Below, piece by piece: positions 28,208-36,174 of a stretch of DNA of 64,000 nt. The stretch's first letter is position 1. Each line of letters opens with the position of its first letter. Below the pieces are notes generated by a model, which worked only from the letters and a program-made list of their open reading frames with translations, was not told the origin of the DNA and made no database searches. Location of the stretch: assembly GCF_022664535.1 (NCBI RefSeq), contig NZ_JAKUJY010000010.1:1-64000 (forward strand), given 5' to 3'. A program made the position numbers and the translations under genes. This stretch comes from Sphingobium trunci. Its GTDB lineage: Bacteria > Pseudomonadota > Alphaproteobacteria > Sphingomonadales > Sphingomonadaceae.

Positions 28208-28867
28208 ATGAACCCCTTTCCTCAGGATATTTTTACCGAGCCGACCGGTGTCGACCCTGACACGCTCGCCAATCTGGGGCCGCTTGCGAGGCTTGCTGGC
28301 CGCTGGGAGGCGCACAAGGGCGTGGATATCAATCCCAAGGCAGACGCCCCGGAGCGGCGCGTGTTCATTGAGCGCGTTTCGTTCGACGCGATCGATCCTC
28401 AAACCAATGGCCCGCAGCTTTTCTACGGCCTGCGTTATCACACCCATATCACGACCGGGGAGGAGGACATCACCTTCCACGACCAAGTCGGCTACTGGCT
28501 ATGGGAACCGGCGACCGGACTGATCCTGCAGACATTGGCGATTCCGCGCGGCCAGGTGGCGCTGGCGGCAGGCCATGCCCAGGCCGGCGACGACAGCCTG
28601 TCGCTGGCCGCGACACGCGGGCAGACGCAGGATGGGATATGCTCGACCGCCTTTCTGGAATATGGCTTTCGAACGGACGCGTACCGGATCGACATCCGCT
28701 TCGATGGCAATGACAGCTGGAGCTATGATATCCACACCACGCTCACCGTCCACGGCCGGCCCGACCCGTTCGACCATCATGACAGGAATATCCTGAGGCG
28801 TGTGGCGCCGGGCAAACCCAACCCCCTCAAACAGATTCTGGACCGGCGGGCGAGATCGAACGGATAG
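28208..28867 (+). CDS. nitrobindin/THAP4-like heme-binding beta-barrel protein
   Basis: A 219-residue protein. LARLAGRWEAHKGVDINP near the N-terminus and the run of beta strands (QLFYGLRYHTHI, FHDQVGYWLWEP, FLEYGFRTD) follow the FABP-like nitrobindin/THAP4 pattern of 10-stranded barrels that bind heme and react with nitric oxide or peroxynitrite. The heme-ligand histidine cannot be assigned with confidence. The ATG at 28208 follows GGGAGAG, which may be masked by a hairpin. Convergent with a LysR gene. No operon partner. Confidence 0.75.
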   Translation: MNPFPQDIFTEPTGVDPDTLANLGPLARLAGRWEAHKGVDINPKADAPERRVFIERVSFDAIDPQTNGPQLFYGLRYHTHITTGEEDITFHDQVGYWLWEPATGLILQTLAIPRGQVALAAGHAQAGDDSLSLAATRGQTQDGICSTAFLEYGFRTDAYRIDIRFDGNDSWSYDIHTTLTVHGRPDPFDHHDRNILRRVAPGKPNPLKQILDRRARSNG

Positions 28868-28926
28868 AGCGGGTGTTCAGGTTCGCGTCCGGGAAGCGGA
28901 GGCTTGAACGAACCCGTCAAGGGCCG

Positions 28927-29826
28927 TCAGCTATCCGTCACCAGCCGCAGATTGACGGCCAGATGATCGATGAAGGCGCGCACCGCAGGGGGCAGGCCAC
29001 GCCTCGTCGTGAAGACGACATGCACGATGCCCAGGCTGGTCTGCCATTCGGGAAAGACATGGACCAGCCGTCCGTCGGCCATTTCCGGCTGGCAGATATG
29101 GTCGGGCAGCAGGGCGATGCCCATTCCCGCGATCGCCGCGGTCTTCAATGCCGGAAAATCGCCGCATGTCATTCTCGGTTCATGCCTGATGCGGACTGCG
29201 GCACCGCCGGGGCCGGTGAGTTCCCATTCTATCGCGCCCGGATCATCCGATGAACTGAGCGTAGGCAGTTGGGCAAGGCGATCGACGGGCGATCCGGTGC
29301 AAGGACTGGAAAAATGCGGTGCCGCCACCAGAATGCGCCTCGAATATCCCAGCGTCCGCATGGTGAGGGCTGCATCCGTCACAAGGTCTGTCCGCACCCG
29401 CAGCGCGACGTCAATTCGTTCCCCGATCAGGTCCACCGGCCGGTCCACCGCCAGCAGTTGAAGCCGAACCTTGGGATAGCGCGCCAGGAAGATCGGCAGG
29501 CTGTCGGACAGGGAAGCGAGCAGGCCCGTGGGGCAACTGAACCTGACGAGGCCATGCGGTTCCGCCTTCGCCTCCGCGACGACCGCTTCGGCCTGTTCGG
29601 CGTCAAGGACGATGGCGCGGCAGCGCTCGTAAAAGGATTGCCCCACTTCCGTCACCCGGAAACGGCGCGTGGACCGCTCGATCAGCCGCACACCAAGCCG
29701 CTCTTCCAGCAGGGCGATGCGGCGGCTGACGGTGGACTTGGGCATGCGCAGAGCGCGCCCGGCCGCCGCGAAATTGCCGCACCTCACCACCTCGACATAG
29801 AGGGCATAGTCGTTGAGATCGCGCAT
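28927..29826 (-). CDS. LysR-family transcriptional regulator
   Basis: A regulator of about 299 residues. The DNA-binding domain (LNDYALYVEVVRCGNFAAAGRALRMPKSTVSRRIALLEERLG) is of the CrgA/AaeR-like subgroup that uses STVSRRI in the recognition helix. It is divergent from a short-chain dehydrogenase with about 115 bases between, so it probably controls that gene. ATGs at 29838 and 29826 are both possible. Effector unknown. Confidence 0.88.
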   Translation of the reverse strand: MRDLNDYALYVEVVRCGNFAAAGRALRMPKSTVSRRIALLEERLGVRLIERSTRRFRVTEVGQSFYERCRAIVLDAEQAEAVVAEAKAEPHGLVRFSCPTGLLASLSDSLPIFLARYPKVRLQLLAVDRPVDLIGERIDVALRVRTDLVTDAALTMRTLGYSRRILVAAPHFSSPCTGSPVDRLAQLPTLSSSDDPGAIEWELTGPGGAAVRIRHEPRMTCGDFPALKTAAIAGMGIALLPDHICQPEMADGRLVHVFPEWQTSLGIVHVVFTTRRGLPPAVRAFIDHLAVNLRLVTDS

Positions 29827-29942
29827 TGTTCCATTCATGGGACGATGAATGCCAGAATGACCGTCTACTGCAAAGATAGTCCCGAATCCATTTCTCCTGG
29901 CGTGGCGAGATCGCCGTGAAACATGGACACAGGAGATAGAAG

Positions 29943-30698
29943 ATGAGCAGGAAATTCGAAGGGAAAGTGGTGGTCGTCACCGGCGGCACCAGCGGCATCG
30001 GCCTCGCTTCGGCACGGCATTTCGCGGAAGAAGGCGCGACGGTCTATATTTCCGGACGGCGCGAAACCGAACTGGCAGAGGCGGTGAGGAGCATCGGCGG
30101 CGACGTGACGGGCGTTCAGGCCGACATGTCGAAGCTGGCCGACATCGACCGGCTCTATGACAGGGTTCAGCAAAAGCACGGCCAGATCGACATCCTCTTC
30201 GCCAATGCGGGCGGCGGCTCGATGCTGCCGCTGGGCGCGATCACGGAGGACCATTATGAGGATATTTTCGGTCGCAATGTGAAGGGCCTGATCTTCACCG
30301 TGCAGAAGGCGCTGCCGCTGCTGCGGGACGGCGCGGCGGTGGTGCTGACCGGGTCGACCGTCTCCATTCAGGGAACGGCGGCCTTCAGCATCTATAGCGC
30401 GTCCAAGGCGGCGGTGCGCAACCTGGCCCGCAGTTGGACCGTCGACCTCAAGGATCGCGGCATCCGCGTGAACGTCATCAGCCCTGGCCCGGTCCGCACC
30501 CCTGGCCTTGTCGAACTGGCTGGTCCCGATGCCGCCGCGCAGCAGGGCCTTGTGGACCATATGGCTGCGCAGGTTCCGCTTGGCCGCGTGGCCGAGCCGG
30601 AGGAAATCGCCAGGGCGGTGGCCTTCCTCGCGTCCGACGACGCCAGTTTCATTGCCGGGGCCGAATTGTTCGCGGATGGCGGAATGGCTCAGATCTGA
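29943..30698 (+). CDS. short-chain dehydrogenase/reductase
   Basis: A 251-residue classical SDR, NAD(P)-dependent. The cofactor motif is TGGTSGIG (near residues 13-20), then NAGGG, the active-site Ser in LTGSTVS, and Tyr/Lys in YSASK. It ends in the usual FIAGAELFADGGMAQI. The substrate cannot be told. Regulated probably by the divergent LysR protein. GGAGATAGAAG lies upstream of the ATG. Confidence 0.9.
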   Translation: MSRKFEGKVVVVTGGTSGIGLASARHFAEEGATVYISGRRETELAEAVRSIGGDVTGVQADMSKLADIDRLYDRVQQKHGQIDILFANAGGGSMLPLGAITEDHYEDIFGRNVKGLIFTVQKALPLLRDGAAVVLTGSTVSIQGTAAFSIYSASKAAVRNLARSWTVDLKDRGIRVNVISPGPVRTPGLVELAGPDAAAQQGLVDHMAAQVPLGRVAEPEEIARAVAFLASDDASFIAGAELFADGGMAQI

Positions 30699-30753
30699 AA
30701 AAGGCAAGCGCATTGGCGGAGCGGCGAGGGATCGCCGCCCCGTCGTGCCGGCT

Positions 30754-30799
30754 ATTGTTGATTGTATCAACAATCTATAATGTTGATGAAATCAACATT
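30754..30799 (+). promoter_or_regulatory. two near-identical MarR-type operators flanking a consensus -10
   Basis: The first operator (30754-30774) is ATTGTTGAT-TGT-ATCAACAAT. The second (30779-30799) is AATGTTGAT-GAA-ATCAACATT. Both are perfect palindromes with 9-base arms and 3-base centres, and their centres are 25 bases apart. TATAAT lies between and partly within them at 30776-30781. Strong fit to autorepression by the MarR domain encoded 11 bases downstream. Confidence 0.85.
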
Positions 30800-30810
30800 G
30801 GAATCAGGCG

Positions 30811-31737
30811 ATGGCACAGGAAGATCGGGCAAAGGAGATTGCGGCGCTGCGCGCCTTCAACCGGGTCTATACAAACCGGCTGGGCCTGCTCAATCCGCAT
30901 CTCGACGGCAGTCCCTTCACCTTGAGCGAAGCCCGCATTCTCTACGAACTCGCGCATCGCTCCGCCCCGACCGCCGCCGAAATCGCGCGGGCGCTTCACC
31001 TCGATCCCGGCCAGCTCAGCCGGACGCTGAAGCGCTTTTCCGATCGCGGGCTTGTCGAGACCCGCGACGATCCCGGCCATGGGCGTCATCAATTGCTGTT
31101 CCTGACCCCCGCCGGACAGGCGGCTTTCGATGCGCTGGAGGCGAACACGCGCCAGGCCGTGGACCGCCTGCTCACGGCCTTGCCGATGTTCCGGCGGAAA
31201 CGTCTCCTCGCCGCGGCCGGGGCGATCGCGACGATCTTCCAGGCCGAAGAAGGGCCAAGCGTGACGCTGCGTGGTCTCAGGCCAGGCGACCTTGGCCGGG
31301 TGGTGGAGCGGCAGGCGATCCTCTATGCCGAGGAATATGGCTGGAACCAGGATTATGAAGCGCTCGCCGCCCGCATCGTTGCTGATTTCCACCAATCGTT
31401 CGATCCGCTCCGGGAAGCTGCCTGGATTGCGGAAATGGACGGTCGAATGGTGGGCTCGATCTTTCTTGTGCAGGGCGAGGATCGCAAGATCGCCAGGTTG
31501 CGGCTCTTATATGTCGAGCCGGACGCGCGCGGCGCGGGCGTAGGGAAGATGCTGGTCGATACCTGCGTCCATCGGGCGCGCGAAACGGGACATGAGCGGC
31601 TCGACCTATGGACCAACAGCGTCCTGGTGGCCGCGCGCGGCCTTTATCTGCGTGCCGGGTTCAAGCTGGTGAGCGAAGCGCCCCACCATTCCTTCGGTCA
31701 CGACCTGACCGGACAAAACTGGTCGCTGGAGCTGTGA
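30811..31737 (+). CDS. MarR-GNAT fusion: winged-helix regulator with N-acetyltransferase domain
   Basis: A 308-residue two-domain protein. Residues 1 to about 150 form a MarR winged helix (FTLSEARILYELAHRSAPTAAEIARALHLDPGQLSRTLKRF, then the wing). Residues about 155-308 form a GNAT acyltransferase with the acetyl-CoA loop in RLRLLYVEPDARGAGVGKMLVD. Such fusions are recurrent in bacteria, but their substrates are mostly unknown. Two strong palindromes and a TATAAT box sit just upstream, so it probably represses itself. No target gene is evident nearby. Confidence 0.9.
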   Translation: MAQEDRAKEIAALRAFNRVYTNRLGLLNPHLDGSPFTLSEARILYELAHRSAPTAAEIARALHLDPGQLSRTLKRFSDRGLVETRDDPGHGRHQLLFLTPAGQAAFDALEANTRQAVDRLLTALPMFRRKRLLAAAGAIATIFQAEEGPSVTLRGLRPGDLGRVVERQAILYAEEYGWNQDYEALAARIVADFHQSFDPLREAAWIAEMDGRMVGSIFLVQGEDRKIARLRLLYVEPDARGAGVGKMLVDTCVHRARETGHERLDLWTNSVLVAARGLYLRAGFKLVSEAPHHSFGHDLTGQNWSLEL

Positions 31738-31820
31738 CCTAGCTTGACGGGGACGTGCGACCGGACCGCATGGATTTGACGCCCATCCGCCATCGGCCGC
31801 TCCCCGCTTCACGGCATGGT

Positions 31821-32645
31821 CTATTGGCGCATTCGCAGCATGCCTTCCTGCGCGACGGACGCGACCAGCGTCCCGTCCTGCGCGTAGATCGTCCCGCGTC
31901 CCAGGCCTCGGCCGCCCGATGTGGAAGGCGTGTCCATCGCACACAGGTGCCAGCGCGTGAAGTCGAACGGCCGGTGAAACCACAGGCTGTGGTCAAGGCT
32001 GGCGAACTGGAAACCCGGCGTCTTCCAGGTGACGGGATGCGGCTGGACCATCACGGGCAGCATCGGATAATCCGACGCATAGGCCAGGGCCGCCTGATGG
32101 TGGCGGATCTCCGGCCCCAGCGGCCAGGCACTGCGAAACCACATCTGGTGATAGGGAGGGCGCTCCTCCGCCACCATGCCGGGGCGGGGAACCGATATGT
32201 TTCGCAGTTGCAGGCCCATATGCTCGCCGCGCAAATCGTCGTCGATCAACATTTCGGGCATCGGAATGGCCGGGTCGAAAGCCATTTGATGCTCGAAGCC
32301 GTCGGCCGGCTTCTGGAAGGACGCGGCGAGATTGAGGATCTGCCGTCCGTCCTGCAACGCGATCACGCGGCGGGTCGCGAAGCTGCCGCCGTCGCGGGCC
32401 CGGTCCACTTCGAAGAGGACGGGTTTTTGCGGATCGCCGGGATGAATGAAATAGCTGTGCAGCGAGTGGCACACCTGCTCGTCCACGGTATCGTAAGCGG
32501 CCAGCAGCGCCTGGGCGACGACGCATCCGCCGAACAGACGGGAAAAGCCGTCGGCGGGTGCGTGCCCGCGGTAAATATTATGCTCTATCCGTTCCAGCGC
32601 GAGCATTTCAGCCAGGTTGGTGATGATCTTTCTTCCCTGCGACAT
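31821..32645 (-). CDS. tesB: acyl-CoA thioesterase II
   Basis: A 274-residue tandem hot-dog thioesterase of the TesB type. The two halves are visible: GGCVVAQALLAAYDTV with SLHSYFIHPGDPQKP in the first, and FASLDHSLWFHRPFDFTRWHLCAMDTPS in the second, where the conserved Asp-Gln-Thr-type site lies. It hydrolyses medium and long acyl-CoAs. It is monocistronic, convergent with the MarR-GNAT gene. Nothing unusual. Confidence 0.93.
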   Translation of the reverse strand: MSQGRKIITNLAEMLALERIEHNIYRGHAPADGFSRLFGGCVVAQALLAAYDTVDEQVCHSLHSYFIHPGDPQKPVLFEVDRARDGGSFATRRVIALQDGRQILNLAASFQKPADGFEHQMAFDPAIPMPEMLIDDDLRGEHMGLQLRNISVPRPGMVAEERPPYHQMWFRSAWPLGPEIRHHQAALAYASDYPMLPVMVQPHPVTWKTPGFQFASLDHSLWFHRPFDFTRWHLCAMDTPSTSGGRGLGRGTIYAQDGTLVASVAQEGMLRMRQ

Positions 32646-32786
32646 ACCTCATTTCGTCCCGCATAGGGGCGAAGTGCGCGCTGGTCAAAGCATCGGGTCA
32701 CCGAGCGGTCGAGGGGCAGGCCAGCCATCGCTCCGGCTTCATGAAGGCGAAACATAGGCGCGGCAAAGCCCGCGCCCATCCGTCGC

Positions 32787-32974
32787 TTGACAAGGGAGCA
32801 TCATGGGGGCAATCGCGCCCTTGCCGGCACAACGCGCCGACGATCAGGAAAGCCAACCGAACAATGCCAAGCGACAGTAGTCGATTGCCTGTGCCGCTGA
32901 GGGCCTTCGGCCGAGCCTGATCCTGCGTCAGTCTCGCCCCGGATGCCGGATGCGGCGTCCGAATGAGGTGAGAC
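32787..32974 (+). promoter_or_regulatory. structured leader of the ABC importer, candidate riboregulator
   Basis: The gap 32646-32974 has no gene. TTGACA at 32787-32792 is a perfect -35 element, though the -10 is weak. Downstream, GGCAATCG (32808-32815) pairs with CGATTGCC (32882-32889), and CGGCACA (32825-32831) pairs with TGTGCCG (32890-32896). These helices cross, as in an H-type pseudoknot. Nearer the gene, GTCTCGCC (32931-32938) pairs with GGTGAGAC (32967-32974), and GGATGCC (32941-32947) with GGCGTCC (32954-32960), hiding the Shine-Dalgarno sequence. It matches no riboswitch class I know. Confidence 0.5.
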
Positions 32975-34717
32975 ATGAGTAAAGTGATCCCCGTCCGGGG
33001 CCTGCGTCCCTTCTCGCGCATGTTGCGCGTCAGTGCGCCGAACCGGGCCGATATCATCGCCTTTCTGCTGCTGGCGGGCCTTTCGGTGCTCGTCATCCGG
33101 GGTGCGGAAGGCATGGCCGAGCCGCTCTCGCACCTGCGTGCCGCGCCGGTCAGCCTCGACCCATGGAACCTGCCCGCCTATGCGCTGCGCACGACCCTGC
33201 GCATGTTCGCCGCGCTGGGCGCCAGCCTTGCCTTCACGCTGGTGATCGCGACCCTCGCTGCCCGCAGCCGCCGGGCGGAACAGGTCATCGTGCCCGCGCT
33301 CGACATCCTCCAGTCGGTGCCGATCCTGGGCTTCCTCACCTTCACCGTCACCTTCTTCATGGGCCTGTTCCCCGGCCAGCAACTGGGGGTCGAACTGGCG
33401 GCGATCTTCGCGATCTTCACCAGCCAGGCCTGGAACATGGCCTTCAGCTTCTATCAGTCGCTGCGGTCCATCCCCTCCGACCTGGAGGAGGTGGCGCGCG
33501 GCTTCGGCCTCTCGCCGCTGCGCCGCTTCCTGCGGCTCGAACTGCCGTTCGCGACGCCCGCCCTCGTCTGGAACGCGATGATGTCGATGTCGGGCGGCTG
33601 GTTCTTCGTGGTAGCCTCCGAAGCCATCACCGTGGGCAAGACGACGGTCGCCCTGCCGGGCATCGGATCCTGGCTGGCGCTGGCCATCGAACGGCGCGAC
33701 TTTGCCGCCGTCGCCTGGGCGGTAGGGGCGATGGCCGTCGTGATCCTGCTCTACGACCAGCTTGTGTTCCGCCCGGTCGTCGCCTGGGCCGACCGTTTCC
33801 GCTTCGAACAGACGGCGAGTGCGGAACGGCCGCGCTCCTGGGCCTATGACCTGTTCCGCCGCACCCGGCTGCTGCCGATCCTGCTCGCGCCGCTCAAGGG
33901 CGTGGGGCAGTTGCTTCTGATGCTCGATCCGGGCGCCCGGCATGTCCGCGTCGCCGCACATTCCCCCCGTAACCGCATCGGCGACCTGCTGTGGCACGGC
34001 CTGACCGGCGTGGCGATGCTGTTCGCGATCGGGTTGATCGTCCATTATTTGACCCATTCCCTCAGCGTCGGGGACGCGGTGACGATCTTCGGGCTGGCTT
34101 GCCTCACCATGGTCCGGGTGCTGGCGCTGATCGCCATCGCCAGCCTGATCTGGGTGCCCGTCGGCGTCTGGATCGGCCTGCGCCCGATCTGGTCGGAACG
34201 GCTCCAGCCGGTCGCGCAGTTCCTGGCTGCCTTCCCGGCCAATGTGCTGTTTCCCTTCGCGGTGATCGCCATCGTCCATTGGCATCTCAACCCCGGCATC
34301 TGGCTGTCGCCGTTGATGGTGCTCGGCACGCAATGGTACATATTGTTCAACGTCATCGCGGGCGCCAGCGCCATTCCCAACGACCTGCGCGAAGCGGCGG
34401 GCATGTTCGGCGTCCGGGGCTGGCAATGGTGGCGGCAGGTCGCGCTGCCGGGGATTTTCCCCTTCTATGTGACGGGCGCGCTGACTGCATCGGGTGGATC
34501 ATGGAATGCCAGCATCGTCGCGGAATCCGTCTCCTGGGGCCAGGACAGGCTCCATGCCGCGGGGCTGGGGTCGTTCATCGCCGATGCGACCGCCGCGGGC
34601 GATTATCCCGGCGTGGCGCTGGGCATCGCGATGATGTCGATCTTCGTCATCGCCTTCAACCGGCTGCTCTGGCGGCCGCTCTACAGCTTTGCCGAGCGCC
34701 GCCTGCGCCTGGCGTGA
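32975..34717 (+). CDS. ABC importer permease, two fused NitT/TauT-type domains
   Basis: A 580-residue membrane protein formed from two BPD_transp_1 halves. Each carries its own EAA loop: EEVARGFGLSPLRRFLRLELPFATPALVWN in the first and EAAGMFGVRGWQWWRQVALPGIFPF in the second. About 12 helices are expected, so one chain replaces the usual homodimer. It starts with ATG preceded by GAGGTGA, which the leader can mask. It is followed after 59 bases by its ATPase. No substrate-binding protein gene is adjacent. Confidence 0.9.
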   Translation: MSKVIPVRGLRPFSRMLRVSAPNRADIIAFLLLAGLSVLVIRGAEGMAEPLSHLRAAPVSLDPWNLPAYALRTTLRMFAALGASLAFTLVIATLAARSRRAEQVIVPALDILQSVPILGFLTFTVTFFMGLFPGQQLGVELAAIFAIFTSQAWNMAFSFYQSLRSIPSDLEEVARGFGLSPLRRFLRLELPFATPALVWNAMMSMSGGWFFVVASEAITVGKTTVALPGIGSWLALAIERRDFAAVAWAVGAMAVVILLYDQLVFRPVVAWADRFRFEQTASAERPRSWAYDLFRRTRLLPILLAPLKGVGQLLLMLDPGARHVRVAAHSPRNRIGDLLWHGLTGVAMLFAIGLIVHYLTHSLSVGDAVTIFGLACLTMVRVLALIAIASLIWVPVGVWIGLRPIWSERLQPVAQFLAAFPANVLFPFAVIAIVHWHLNPGIWLSPLMVLGTQWYILFNVIAGASAIPNDLREAAGMFGVRGWQWWRQVALPGIFPFYVTGALTASGGSWNASIVAESVSWGQDRLHAAGLGSFIADATAAGDYPGVALGIAMMSIFVIAFNRLLWRPLYSFAERRLRLA

Positions 34718-34776
34718 TGCCGCGCGGACATCACGGAAAGACACGAACCCTGCCGACCGACAAAGGAAGCCCCGTC

Positions 34777-36081
34777 ATGGCCACCCTCCTGGAAACCCGC
34801 CCGCTCGTTCAACTCTCCGGCGTCCGCCACTTCTACGGCAAGGGCCATGGGCAGATGCTGGTGCTCGACAATGTCGACCTGACCCTCGACGAGAATGAGA
34901 TCGTCGGCCTGCTCGGCCGGTCTGGGTCCGGCAAGTCCACCCTGCTGCGTTCGATCGCCGGGCTGATCCGCCCCAGCGAGGGCGAGGTCCGCTTCGTGCC
35001 CGACGAAGAGGGGCGCGACCCCAGCGTCAGCATGGTGTTTCAGACCTTCGCGCTCTTCCCCTGGCTCACCGTCCTTCAGAATGTCGAACTGGGGCTGGAG
35101 GCGCGGAAAGTGCCTGCGGAGGAACGGCGCAGGCGGGCGCTGGCCGCCATCGACCTGATCGGCCTCGACGGGTTCGAAAATGCCTATCCCAAGGAGCTGT
35201 CCGGCGGCATGCGCCAGCGCGTCGGGCTGGCCCGCGCGATCGTGGTCGATCCGTCCCTGCTGCTGATGGACGAACCCTTTTCGGCGCTCGACGTGCTGAC
35301 GGCCGAAACGCTGCGGACCGACCTGCTCGATCTCTGGTCGGAAGGGCGGATGCCGATCAAGTCGATCCTCATCGTCACCCACAATATCGAGGAAGCGGTG
35401 CTGATGTGCGACCGCATCCTGGTCTTTTCGTCCAATCCCGGCCGGGTGGCGGCGGAGATCCGGGTGGACCTGCCCCAGCCGCGCGACCGGCTCGATCCGG
35501 CCTTCCGGGCGCTGGTCGACGCCATCTATGCGCGGATGACGGCGCGGACCCCGGCCGAACCGGTGAATGACGGCCTGTTCCCCGGAACCGGTATCGCAAT
35601 GGTGCTGCCGCTGGTGTCGACCAATGCGCTGGCCGGCCTGATCGAGGAGGTCCACGGCGCCCCCTTCGACGGCCGCGCCAGCATGGCCGACCTGGCCGAC
35701 CAGCTTCAACTGGAGGTCGATCAGCTCTTCCCGATGGCCGAGACGCTGCAACTGATGCGCTTCGCCGAGCTGACCGGTGCGGACATCAGCCTGACACCCG
35801 CCGCGCGCCGCTATGCCGAGGGCGATGTCGACGCGCGCAAGGCCCTGTTCGCGCAGGCGCTGCTGGCCCATGTTCCGCTGGCCGCGCATATCCGCCGCAT
35901 CCTCGACGAACGCGCGAACCATGTCGCGCCCGCGCGCCGCTTCCGTGACGAGCTGGAGGATCAGATGTCCCCCGATTATGCCGCGGAAACGCTGAACGCG
36001 GTGACCCACTGGGCACGCTATGCGGAAATCTTCGCCTATGATGAGCAGGCCGACCGGTTCAGCCTGGACGATCCAGGCTGA
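34777..36081 (+). CDS. ABC importer ATPase with C-terminal AAA-associated domain
   Basis: A 434-residue protein. Residues 1 to about 260 are an ABC ATPase of the NitT/TauT group: Walker A GRSGSGKST (47-55), signature LSGGMRQRVGLARA, and Walker B LLLMDEPFSALD. The remaining ~150 residues (from VSTNALAGLIEEVHG) form the helical AAA-associated domain that some nitrate/sulfonate-type ATPases carry, probably regulatory. The start at 34777 follows AAAGGAAGCC. It pairs with the fused permease upstream. The transported compound is unknown. Confidence 0.92.
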   Translation: MATLLETRPLVQLSGVRHFYGKGHGQMLVLDNVDLTLDENEIVGLLGRSGSGKSTLLRSIAGLIRPSEGEVRFVPDEEGRDPSVSMVFQTFALFPWLTVLQNVELGLEARKVPAEERRRRALAAIDLIGLDGFENAYPKELSGGMRQRVGLARAIVVDPSLLLMDEPFSALDVLTAETLRTDLLDLWSEGRMPIKSILIVTHNIEEAVLMCDRILVFSSNPGRVAAEIRVDLPQPRDRLDPAFRALVDAIYARMTARTPAEPVNDGLFPGTGIAMVLPLVSTNALAGLIEEVHGAPFDGRASMADLADQLQLEVDQLFPMAETLQLMRFAELTGADISLTPAARRYAEGDVDARKALFAQALLAHVPLAAHIRRILDERANHVAPARRFRDELEDQMSPDYAAETLNAVTHWARYAEIFAYDEQADRFSLDDPG

Positions 36082-36174
36082 CGCGGCGCGTCTGGGGGAT
36101 CGTCCTGTTGCCGGCGTTGCGGGCGGCGCGCAATCCTGATGGATCGACGCCGCCACGAACCGGCTGCCGGCCGA

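Noticed and set aside
32808..32974. Leader as a TPP, SAM-II, cobalamin or manganese riboswitch
   Set aside because: The diagnostic conserved segments of these classes are missing. It is reported only as an unclassified structured leader.
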